Assembly: GCA_003524435.1 (NCBI GenBank)
Contig: DQHP01000111.1
Location: 1 to 11,924, forward strand
Direction of reading: 5' to 3'
Source of the DNA: Microbacterium sp.
Lineage (GTDB): Bacteria; Actinomycetota; Actinomycetes; Actinomycetales; Microbacteriaceae
DNA length: 11,924 nucleotides
Part shown: one piece after another, positions 1 to 5,366 of the stretch
Layout of the letters: each line of letters opens with the position of its first letter
How positions within the stretch are numbered: position 1 is the first letter of the stretch
Made by a program: the position numbers and the translations under genes
The notes under the pieces: generated by a model
Databases searched by the model: none
The model's input: only the letters and a program-made list of their open reading frames with translations
What the model was told of the DNA's origin: nothing

Positions 1-39
1 CGGTAACCCGGGGTCTCAGCGAGGCGGGGCGCGGGGAGC

Positions 40-843
40 TCAGGCGCGAGCGACCGGCTGCTGGAGCTCGGTGACCCAGTCCGACTGGTCCTCCGACTCC
101 GCGCGGACGTACAGTTCCCGGCACGGACCTGACGGCACGAAGCCACGGGCGAGGATCTCCGCGTGGATCGCCTGCCAGCTATCGGCGATTGCGGACATCG
201 AGCCGAGATGGATGCCGCAGACAGCAGCATCCTCAGCATCCAACTCCACGATCTCGAACTCGTCGCGTTGGGGTCCGGCGTATGCGTATCCGGCGGTGAT
301 TGAGATGCCACCCTCACCGTGGTCGTACTGGGCAATTGGCGTTTCCAGGGTGCCGGGCACGTCGCCAATGATCTCGGCGATCGCGTCGAATGCAGGCCCG
401 ACGACGCCTGCAACCTCGGGCTGTGATGACACGACAGTCTGCTGAGCGGCCAGACGGACGGCGGGCAAGGGCTTCTCGATGATCTCGATCTGGGACATGT
501 GGTTCTCGCTTTCGATGAGGTGGAGCCGTCGTTCCACATCGACCAGTCGTGCAGCTGCGATCTGATGTTCGTGCTCGACCTCTGCTCGCCGGATGCGCAG
601 CAGGGCGCCGATGCGATCAGCATCCACTCCCTGTGCGAGTACCAGTGAGATGTCATCAAGGCCGAAGCCAAGTTGACGCAAGGCAACGATCCGGTGCAGC
701 CGCTCAAGCTGCGATGGATCATAGGAGCGGTAGCTGCTGAACTCGTCCACGTGGGCGGGCACGAGCAGCCCGGCCGTGTCCCAGTGCCGCAGCATCCTGT
801 GGGTCACTTGGCCGATCTGCGCGAAGGCTCCGATGGACAACAT
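40..843 (-). CDS. MerR-family regulator with GyrI-like ligand-binding domain
   Basis: Cytoplasmic transcription regulator of 267 aa. Residues 1-70 form the MerR winged helix (LSIGAFAQIGQVTHRMLRHW, then the GLLVP and YRSY elements). Residues 75-115 form the dimerisation coiled coil. About 118-262 is a GyrI-like/AraC effector-binding domain that usually binds small hydrophobic or cationic compounds. This layout matches BmrR/TipA-type drug-sensing regulators, and the length is normal for them. The ATG at 843 is chosen because the MerR fold begins there at once, with a GGGAG about 12 nt upstream. The gene lies 45 bp downstream of the MFS transporter gene on the same strand and could be partly cotranscribed with it, but a candidate operator/promoter lies in the gap. 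The family is certain; the inducer and targets are inferred only from the neighbouring efflux gene. Confidence 0.93.
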   Translation of the reverse strand: MLSIGAFAQIGQVTHRMLRHWDTAGLLVPAHVDEFSSYRSYDPSQLERLHRIVALRQLGFGLDDISLVLAQGVDADRIGALLRIRRAEVEHEHQIAAARLVDVERRLHLIESENHMSQIEIIEKPLPAVRLAAQQTVVSSQPEVAGVVGPAFDAIAEIIGDVPGTLETPIAQYDHGEGGISITAGYAYAGPQRDEFEIVELDAEDAAVCGIHLGSMSAIADSWQAIHAEILARGFVPSGPCRELYVRAESEDQSDWVTELQQPVARA

Positions 844-858
844 GTCTCAGTTCTCCCG

Positions 859-880
859 TCTCACACGGTGTCAGAGTCAA
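859..880 (-). promoter_or_regulatory. Candidate MerR-type operator and -35 box
   Basis: On the minus strand TTGACT (875-880) is directly followed by the imperfect palindrome TCTGACACCGTGTGAGA (859-875; arms TCT.ACAC and GTGT.AGA). MerR regulators typically bind a dyad between -35 and -10 of a promoter with a long spacer, and they often control their own gene. No clear -10 hexamer follows at 17-20 bp, so this is a candidate only. Confidence 0.4.
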
Positions 881-888
881 GTATTGCC

Positions 889-2334
889 CTACTCACCTTC
901 GAACTGGTGTGCGTGCGCAGTCCATCCGGACTCGATCGGCAAGGCGCGCAGTGCACGGTTGCTGAAGGCGAGCAGCACGGCGGCGGCGCAGAGAGCCGCG
1001 GCGACGACGAGAGTGAGCTCCCGCCCGATCAGTGAGAGGCCGAAACCCGCGATGATCGGCGCGAGTGGCATTGCGCCCATTCCCAGCACGGCGCTCGCGC
1101 TGTTCGCGCGTCCGAGCAGTTCGCTCGGAGTGGCCACCATGAAATAGCCCATGAGTGCCGCATTCACCGTGGGGACGAAGAACACGATCGCGCCCAACGC
1201 CACCGCCAGTGCGAGTGGCTCGTGTACGGGAATCAGTACGAAGATTCCTACCGTTGACACGGCGAGCCCGGCGATGATCGCGACTCCGGCGCGCACCCGC
1301 GAGACCAGAAGCGGAGCGACCAATGCGCCGAGCAGCATCGCCACACCAGCACCCGTCGCGAGAAGGCCGATCGTCAGGGGTGTCTCGCCCTGCTGCTGAA
1401 GTGCATAGATGATGGTCGTCATCGCGGTGCTGAATCCCAGGTTGATCACGGTCGCCACGAACAGCACTCCGCGCAGGTCAGGTCGAGAGAGCAGCCACCG
1501 AAACCCCTCCGCAATTTCGCGCCGGGCGTTAGGTTTGATCGCCGTGTGCACGGCCGCGACCATGCCGACCTCGGCCGTCGCGGCATCCGCAGTCCCGGCA
1601 TCCGCTGTCCCGAATCCCAGACGGTCTGAAGCTCCCCGGGCGTTTCGAGGTGCGACACGCGGTGTGTCGCCGGAGTCGTCTCCATGATCTAGGCCGCCAC
1701 GCGCGGGCGTGGCTGAGTCATCTGGGATTCGGGACGCACTGCGGTCGGCTGACCGCTGCAGCATCCAGGCCGTCACCATGGCGATCACATGGCACACCGT
1801 CATAGCCGCGCCGATCAGCCACCCGCCCACGGCCAGCAGCACGCCGCCAAGAGGGCCGCCGGCGAGTTCCAGCACGGCGTTACGCCCCTGGTTCGCGGCC
1901 TGGGCCCTGCCCATGGCATCCGAAGGGACGATCTCTTTCAGCGCGCTCTCGCCTGCGACGTCAAAGAGCCCAGTGCGCGCGGCCAACAGCACTTCGGCGA
2001 CTAACAGCGTCGTGAAAGTGAGGGCGTCACCGAGAGCGAGCAACATGAATCCGGCGGCGAGCACCGCGCCGATCGCTGATCCCAGCACCATCATCGCGAT
2101 GCGCTGGTGACGGTCGGCGAGGACTCCGCCGAGCAGCGTCGTGAGGGTGCGCACGGCCATTCCGACGGCGCCGATGATGCCCGCCTGGGCGGGATCGTTC
2201 GTGACAAACAACACGATCAGCGGGATCGCAAAGCCAAACAACGCGCTGGCCAAACCTTTGGCCGTGTCGCTGATGAGCCATGCGATGTAGCGGCTGTTGC
2301 GCGTGAGTCGATGCGCGAGGGCGGTGGTGGTCAT
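889..2334 (-). CDS. MFS transporter, efflux type
   Basis: Integral membrane transporter of 481 aa, probably a proton-driven exporter of drugs or other small molecules. The first half carries the MFS motif A region GGVLADRHQRIAM (about 69-81) between helices 2 and 3, and hydrophobic helices run through both halves. GRAQAANQGRNAVLELAGGP (about 142-161) is typical of the MFS_3/enterobactin-exporter-like group. An unusually long hydrophilic inter-domain linker spans about 194-270 and includes the repeat GTADAGTADAATAEV. An ATG 12 codons further upstream is possible, but the ATG at 2334 is preferred: it begins MTTTALAHRL, and a TACGCT -10 box ends 7 nt before it (leaderless). The gene is divergent from an ArsR-type regulator, with shared operator repeats. 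The substrate cannot be read from the sequence. Confidence 0.9.
   Translation of the reverse strand: MTTTALAHRLTRNSRYIAWLISDTAKGLASALFGFAIPLIVLFVTNDPAQAGIIGAVGMAVRTLTTLLGGVLADRHQRIAMMVLGSAIGAVLAAGFMLLALGDALTFTTLLVAEVLLAARTGLFDVAGESALKEIVPSDAMGRAQAANQGRNAVLELAGGPLGGVLLAVGGWLIGAAMTVCHVIAMVTAWMLQRSADRSASRIPDDSATPARGGLDHGDDSGDTPRVAPRNARGASDRLGFGTADAGTADAATAEVGMVAAVHTAIKPNARREIAEGFRWLLSRPDLRGVLFVATVINLGFSTAMTTIIYALQQQGETPLTIGLLATGAGVAMLLGALVAPLLVSRVRAGVAIIAGLAVSTVGIFVLIPVHEPLALAVALGAIVFFVPTVNAALMGYFMVATPSELLGRANSASAVLGMGAMPLAPIIAGFGLSLIGRELTLVVAAALCAAAVLLAFSNRALRALPIESGWTAHAHQFEGE
1581..1610. repeat. 15-bp tandem repeat inside the MFS linker
   Basis: Two adjacent 15-bp units, CGGCATCCGCAGTCC and CGGCATCCGCTGTCC (14/15 identical). 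They encode the repeated GTADA peptide in the hydrophilic linker of the MFS protein. The unit is a multiple of three, so copy-number change keeps the frame. Confidence 0.75.
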
Positions 2335-2341
2335 GGTGTCC

Positions 2342-2370
2342 AGCGTAAATGCGCAAGTTCTATTGCGCAA
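2342..2370 (-). promoter_or_regulatory. Promoter of the MFS gene (leaderless)
   Basis: On the minus strand TTGCGC (2365-2370) serves as -35, followed by a 17-bp spacer and TACGCT (2342-2347) as -10. The -10 box fits the actinobacterial TANNNT pattern and ends 7 nt before the ATG at 2334, so transcription would start at or next to the start codon. The -35 lies within the middle TTGCGCAA site, so a bound repressor would block the polymerase. Confidence 0.6.
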
Positions 2371-2384
2371 CTACTATTGCGCAA
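2349..2384. promoter_or_regulatory. Three phased TTGCGCAA-type operator sites
   Basis: Sites ATGCGCAA (2349-2356), TTGCGCAA (2363-2370) and TTGCGCAA (2377-2384) lie exactly 14 bp apart; the last two are perfect 8-bp palindromes. The spacer words (GTTCTA, ACTACTA) are AT-rich in an otherwise GC-rich region. The sites fill the 75-bp gap between the divergent MFS and ArsR-type genes and overlap both predicted promoters. The likely ligand is the adjacent winged-helix protein (inference). Confidence 0.7.
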
Positions 2385-2403
2385 TTTATGTTGTGGATAG
2401 ACT
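2377..2403 (+). promoter_or_regulatory. Promoter of the ArsR-type regulator gene (leaderless)
   Basis: TAGACT (2398-2403) fits TANNNT and ends 6 nt before the ATG at 2410, so the mRNA would begin at the start codon. There is no Shine-Dalgarno sequence. TTGCGC (2377-2382) would be a -35 with a short 15-bp spacer, and it lies inside the third operator site. Confidence 0.5.
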
Positions 2404-2409
2404 CGGGGC

Positions 2410-3003
2410 ATGGTGGACGAGGAAGCTCGCACGGTCACGCATCCGGATGCTCGGAATGCGACGACCGCGATGATGAAGGCGTATTCGCATCCGTTGCGTC
2501 GCCGGATCGCCAAGGCCGTCGCGGCGCGCGGATATGCTCGCGCCGCCGATCTCGCCGGTGACCTGGACATTCCTGCCAACAGCATCAGCTTCCACCTGCG
2601 GGTACTCGCCGATGCTGGACTCATCGAAGCGGCCCCGGAGCGCGCCCGAGACAAGCGCGATCGCGTCTGGAAGCCCACCGAGGGGGCGTGGAACGTCGGC
2701 TCTCCGGAGCATCCGATCGTTGATGAAGTGCTCGGCGGCGTGCTCATGAATTCCCTCGCTGACGATCACATCGATATGGTCAGGCGCGTCCTGGTGTGGG
2801 CGCCGGAGTATGTCTCGGGCCGAGACCCGGAAACGCACGGGACGTTCTCCCAACGCAGCATGCGCCTGACCGCTGCAGAGTTCAGCGAAATTGAACGGCG
2901 AATCCAAGAGGTGATCAAAGAGGTTGAGGATGCGGCAGACCCCGATGACCCTGGGGCTCGCTTATGGTCACTCGACATTGTTGCCGCCGACGACACGATC
3001 TGA
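2410..3003 (+). CDS. ArsR-family winged-helix transcription regulator
   Basis: Cytoplasmic DNA-binding protein of 197 aa. Residues about 22-90 form an HTH_20/ArsR winged helix: SHPLRRRIAKAV, then ARAADLAGDLDIPANSISFH containing the recognition helix, then LADAGLIEAAPERA leading into the wing and VWKPT. The C-terminal half (about 95-197) is acidic and helical and resembles the effector or dimerisation region of longer ArsR-like regulators. No cysteine cluster typical of metal sensors is present; the protein contains no cysteine. It is divergent from the MFS transporter gene and shares a compact regulatory gap with three operator-like repeats, so it probably represses transporter and self until a ligand binds. 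The ATG at 2410 is supported by the -10 box 6 nt upstream. Confidence 0.9.
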   Translation: MVDEEARTVTHPDARNATTAMMKAYSHPLRRRIAKAVAARGYARAADLAGDLDIPANSISFHLRVLADAGLIEAAPERARDKRDRVWKPTEGAWNVGSPEHPIVDEVLGGVLMNSLADDHIDMVRRVLVWAPEYVSGRDPETHGTFSQRSMRLTAAEFSEIERRIQEVIKEVEDAADPDDPGARLWSLDIVAADDTI

Positions 3004-3088
3004 GTGGCATCCCGCCCGACGCGCACGAAAATGGGGCCGGACCCGGCCGCTACAACCCGAAGTAGCGACGAAGTCCGACCCCTGCACA

Positions 3089-3154
3089 CCGGCGGCGCCC
3101 GAACGCCAACCCGGCGGCGCGCTGGCGCCAACCCGGCGTTGCCTGCCGGGTGCC
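3089..3154. repeat. 22-bp GC-rich tandem repeat, about 2.5 copies, with hairpin
   Basis: Units start at 3089 and 3111 (both CCGGCGGCGC...GCCAAC, 18/22 identical); a degraded third starts at 3133. The last part can fold as ACCCGGC (3131-3137) with GCCGGGT (3145-3151) around a 7-nt loop. It lies between the convergent ends of the ArsR-type and permease genes and may hinder read-through. No T-run follows on either strand, so it is not called a terminator. Confidence 0.6.
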
Positions 3155-3158
3155 AGCT

Positions 3159-3845
3159 CTACGGCGTCGCCCGCCGGAAGGCCAGGAACGACACCGCAGA
3201 CAGCACGGCGATGACGAGGAGCCCCCACAGAGAGAGTCCGACGGCTCCGAGTTCGGCGAACATTGTCCAGAACTGGATCCAGAGCTCGAGCCGCGTCACC
3301 ATGAAGATCACCCCGAGCAGCGCGAGCACGAGCACGAAGCTCACGATCGTGAGCACCACCGGGCCCCAGCTCTTGTAGATCGTCGCGCCGGTGAAACCGA
3401 CCACGAAGAAGAACAATGCCAGGGTGAAAAAGGTGACGAAGGCTCCAAACGGGCCGGCTTCCCATATCCACGGCAGGTGGAAGACATAGCCGTTGACACC
3501 GTAGCCGTTCGTGAGAAGTTCGATGCCTCCGCCGATGACGAAGATGATAGCCATCAAGGCGCTGCCGAGTGCCGCCGCCAGGAGTGTACCGAGGAAGAAG
3601 TCGCGCCTGGTGATGCTCAGAGCTTGCGAGAACGGGAAGGTGAGCGTCATCGCGGTGAGGCCGGTCCCGAAGAAGACCCACAGCGGTGCCTGGCCGCCGC
3701 CGCCGTACTTCGGCTCGTCGATCGGAATCATCGCGTAGATGAGGATGGATACGATCACTGCGCCGGCGAGGACGATCAGCGGGACCCAGATGAAGGTCTG
3801 CTTGTTGATCAACTGCAGACGGACGACATTGAGCGTGCGAGACAT
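3159..3845 (-). CDS. ABC transporter permease (partner of the adjacent ATPase)
   Basis: Integral membrane protein of 228 aa with about six hydrophobic segments, near residues 19-41, 53-75, 86-110, 133-154, 160-184 and 200-222. The cytoplasmic SITRRDFF (77-84) resembles the loop seen in ABC-2-like permeases, where it contacts the ATPase. Its ATG shares one base with the ATPase stop codon (TGATG), so translation is coupled. With the GntR/YtrA-type regulator and ATPase it forms a three-gene operon of the type that, in Firmicutes and actinobacteria, answers cell-envelope stress or peptide antibiotics. The substrate is unknown, and the function beyond 'ABC permease' is by context. Confidence 0.88.
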   Translation of the reverse strand: MSRTLNVVRLQLINKQTFIWVPLIVLAGAVIVSILIYAMIPIDEPKYGGGGQAPLWVFFGTGLTAMTLTFPFSQALSITRRDFFLGTLLAAALGSALMAIIFVIGGGIELLTNGYGVNGYVFHLPWIWEAGPFGAFVTFFTLALFFFVVGFTGATIYKSWGPVVLTIVSFVLVLALLGVIFMVTRLELWIQFWTMFAELGAVGLSLWGLLVIAVLSAVSFLAFRRATP

Positions 3846-4750
3846 CAGCGAACCTCCTGGTTGTCTGAACTGGTTTCTGCGCCGGCCTTCTGGGTCAGGC
3901 GAACGATGAGCTGTTGCAGCGAGACGGGGGCGAGGTCAAGACCGGATGCCGTGACTTCTGCGCGTTCGTCGTCGGAGAGTGCACCGAGCACGGTGACAGA
4001 TGCCACGCGCCCCAACGCTTCGCGGTGTAGAACTTCCCGGCCCTGCACCCATGCGTCGACCTTGGTTGCATCGCCGATGACGGTCACGGCGCGGTCTCGC
4101 ACAGCATCCGTGTCCTCGTTCATGAGGATCTGACCGTTGTCGATGACGATGACGTGTTCGATCAGGTTGGAGACCTCATCGATCAGGTGCGACGACAAAA
4201 TGATCGTGCGCGGGAACTCGGCGTAATCATCGAGCAGACGGTCATAGAAGATCTGCCGCGCGACCGCGTCGAGGCCGAGATAGGGCTCGTCGAAGAAGGT
4301 GATCTCAGCACGGGATGCGAGACCGATGATGACGCCGACGGCCGAGAGCTGTCCGCGCGAGAGCTTTTTGATCGTCTGCTTCATCGGCAGCTGGAAGTCC
4401 TTGATCAACTGCTCGGCGAACTCCTGGTCCCAGTTCTTGAAGAATAGGCTCGCTGCTTTGAAGGCGTGGCGCGGGGTCGCGTCATCCGGATACTTCTGGC
4501 TTTCGCGCACGAAGCAGATCCGGCTGAGCACGTGGGAGTTCTCATACGGGTGCTCGCCGAACACTTTCACGGTGCCGGCGGATTCGAAGTTCTGTGCGGT
4601 GAGGATCGACATGAGCGTCGTCTTGCCTGCACCGTTGCGGCCGAGCAGTCCGTAGATCGCATTTCCCTCGATCGAGAGCGAGACGTTGTCGAGTGCGTGC
4701 TTGTCCTTGTAGCGCTTGGTGAGGTTGTGCACCTCGATGACGGCGGTCAT
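3845..4750 (-). CDS. ABC transporter ATP-binding protein (YtrB-like)
   Basis: Cytoplasmic ATPase of 301 aa that powers the permease encoded downstream. Visible motifs: Walker A GRNGAGKTT (37-45), Q-loop Q85 in VRESQKYP, signature LSRGQ (130-134, a variant of LSGGQ), Walker B EITFFDEP (149-156), D-loop LGLD and switch histidine H188 in SSHLIDE. The last 90 residues are an accessory domain like that of YtrB/BcrA-type exporter ATPases. The ATG at 4750 overlaps the regulator's TGA by 4 bp (ATGA), and its own TGA overlaps the permease start by 1 bp. All key catalytic residues are present. Direction of transport is probably export, from family resemblance. Confidence 0.93.
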   Translation of the reverse strand: MTAVIEVHNLTKRYKDKHALDNVSLSIEGNAIYGLLGRNGAGKTTLMSILTAQNFESAGTVKVFGEHPYENSHVLSRICFVRESQKYPDDATPRHAFKAASLFFKNWDQEFAEQLIKDFQLPMKQTIKKLSRGQLSAVGVIIGLASRAEITFFDEPYLGLDAVARQIFYDRLLDDYAEFPRTIILSSHLIDEVSNLIEHVIVIDNGQILMNEDTDAVRDRAVTVIGDATKVDAWVQGREVLHREALGRVASVTVLGALSDDERAEVTASGLDLAPVSLQQLIVRLTQKAGAETSSDNQEVR

Positions 4751-5145
4751 GCGGGGTTCCCTTCGGTGTTAGTGGGGCTGGATGCCGCGGCTGCTGCTCG
4801 TTCGCGCAGCAGTGCGGCGAGGTCTTCTGGCCCGAGTCCGAGCGTGCGGGCTTCGGCGAGGAGAGGATCGATGTAGCGGTCAGCGAACGCGGAGCGGCGT
4901 TCGCCGAGCAGCAGTTCATGGGCGCCGGCGGCGACGAACATGCCGATGCCTCTTTGCTTGTACAGCACTCCCTTTTCGGTGAGCATGGCGACTCCCTTCG
5001 CGGCGGTGGCGGGGTTGATGCGGTAGAAGGCTGCGAGCTCGTTCGTCGAAGGAGCCTTGGTCTCTTCTGCGAGCGAGCCGTCGAGGATCGAGTCCTCGAT
5101 CAGCTCCGCGATCTGGATGAAGAGCGCTTTGCCTTCTTCGATCAC
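4747..5145 (-). CDS. GntR-family regulator, YtrA subfamily
   Basis: Short DNA-binding repressor of 132 aa. Residues 8-72 form the GntR winged helix: ALFIQIAELIEDSILDGSL, then APSTNELAAFYRINPATAAK, then GVAMLTEKGVLYKQRGIGMF. The remaining ~60 residues are a short helical dimerisation tail, which marks the YtrA subfamily. The frame is open up to 5328, but the start is placed at GTG 5145 because AGGAGG (5150-5155) sits 4 nt upstream and the protein then begins (M)IEEGKALF, as YtrA proteins usually do. First gene of a regulator-ATPase-permease operon; it probably represses this operon through the palindrome just upstream. Confidence 0.9.
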   Translation of the reverse strand: MIEEGKALFIQIAELIEDSILDGSLAEETKAPSTNELAAFYRINPATAAKGVAMLTEKGVLYKQRGIGMFVAAGAHELLLGERRSAFADRYIDPLLAEARTLGLGPEDLAALLRERAAAAASSPTNTEGNPA

Positions 5146-5149
5146 GATG

Positions 5150-5155
5150 CCTCCT
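5150..5155 (-). promoter_or_regulatory. Strong Shine-Dalgarno deciding the GTG start
   Basis: AGGAGG on the minus strand lies 4 nt before GTG at 5145. It is the strongest SD in the window and supports the short form of the GntR protein over upstream in-frame starts. Confidence 0.8.
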
Positions 5156-5165
5156 GCAGTTGGTC

Positions 5166-5189
5166 GGTTACTTACTCGACTAACTAACC
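5166..5189. promoter_or_regulatory. 24-bp near-palindrome, probable GntR/YtrA operator
   Basis: On the minus strand the halves are GGTTAGTTAGTC and GAGTAAGTAACC; the second reads GGTTACTTACTC in reverse complement, matching 10/12. It lies 20 bp upstream of the regulator start codon, covers the predicted -10 and is AT-rich against its surroundings. YtrA-subfamily regulators commonly bind such dyads at their own promoters. Confidence 0.75.
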
Positions 5190-5210
5190 ACTTAACCTGA
5201 GGTGTGTCAA
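5182..5210 (-). promoter_or_regulatory. Promoter of the GntR-ABC operon
   Basis: A perfect TTGACA -35 (5205-5210, minus) is followed 17 bp later by TTAGTT (5182-5187), a poor -10. An 18-bp spacer would give TAGTTA, also a weak match. The -10 lies within the palindromic operator, a layout for repression by blocking polymerase. Confidence 0.6.
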
Positions 5211-5233
5211 CCCTGGGTTTTCGTCGGCGCCTG

Positions 5234-5263
5234 CCCGCCCCCGACCCGCTCCGCCCCGCCCCC
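5234..5263 (-). other. Potential G-quadruplex tract
   Basis: The minus strand has five runs of at least three G (lengths 5, 4, 3, 5, 3, reading from 5263 to 5234) separated by loops of 1, 6, 2 and 1 nt. This fits the standard G3+N1-7 pattern. It lies 24 bp upstream of the GntR operon -35 and directly next to the first inverted-repeat element. Confidence 0.5.
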
Positions 5264-5345
5264 GCACAACTCCGGAGGTTTTTACAGATTCCGCGGAATC
5301 GCTCGTGCGCCGAGGTCGAAATGGCCACATTCTCCGGAGTTATGC
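5264..5345. repeat. Inverted-repeat element, copy 1 (intergenic)
   Basis: An 82-bp element with left arm GCACAACTCCGGAG (5264-5277) and right arm CTCCGGAGTTATGC (5332-5345). The arms pair at 13/14 positions around a 54-nt centre. The exact 18-mer CTCCGGAGTTATGCGGCG (5332-5349) and the exact 14-mer left arm both recur in copy 2 at the same separation. The centre contains its own palindrome GATTCCGCGGAATC (5288-5301). It lies immediately upstream of the methyltransferase gene, and its right arm covers the -35 position. No transposase is present; it could be a MITE-like or REP-like element. Confidence 0.75.
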
Positions 5346-5354
5346 GGCGGGACT

Positions 5355-5360
5355 TAGGGT
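5355..5360 (+). promoter_or_regulatory. -10 box of the methyltransferase gene (leaderless)
   Basis: TAGGGT fits TANNNT and ends 6 nt before GTG at 5367, so the mRNA would start at the GTG. The only purine-rich stretch (GAGGGG, 5361-5366) directly touches the GTG and is too close to act as a Shine-Dalgarno. The -35 position (about 5332-5337) falls on the right arm of the repeat element. Confidence 0.45.
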
Positions 5361-5366
5361 GAGGGG

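Noticed and set aside
1409..2110. Plus-strand open frames inside the MFS gene
   Set aside because: Ser/Ala/Thr/Pro-rich shadow translations without domains; the minus strand codes for a clear MFS protein.
3150..4133. Long plus-strand open frame (327 codons) antisense to the ABC permease and ATPase genes
   Set aside because: Very rich in Glu, Asp, Arg and His with no domain; it is the mirror frame of two clear minus-strand ABC genes in GC-rich DNA.
5146..5328. N-terminal extension of the GntR protein
   Set aside because: The frame is open, but the extension is Arg/Gly-rich, crosses the promoter and operator, and the SD plus GTG at 5145 gives the standard YtrA N-terminus.
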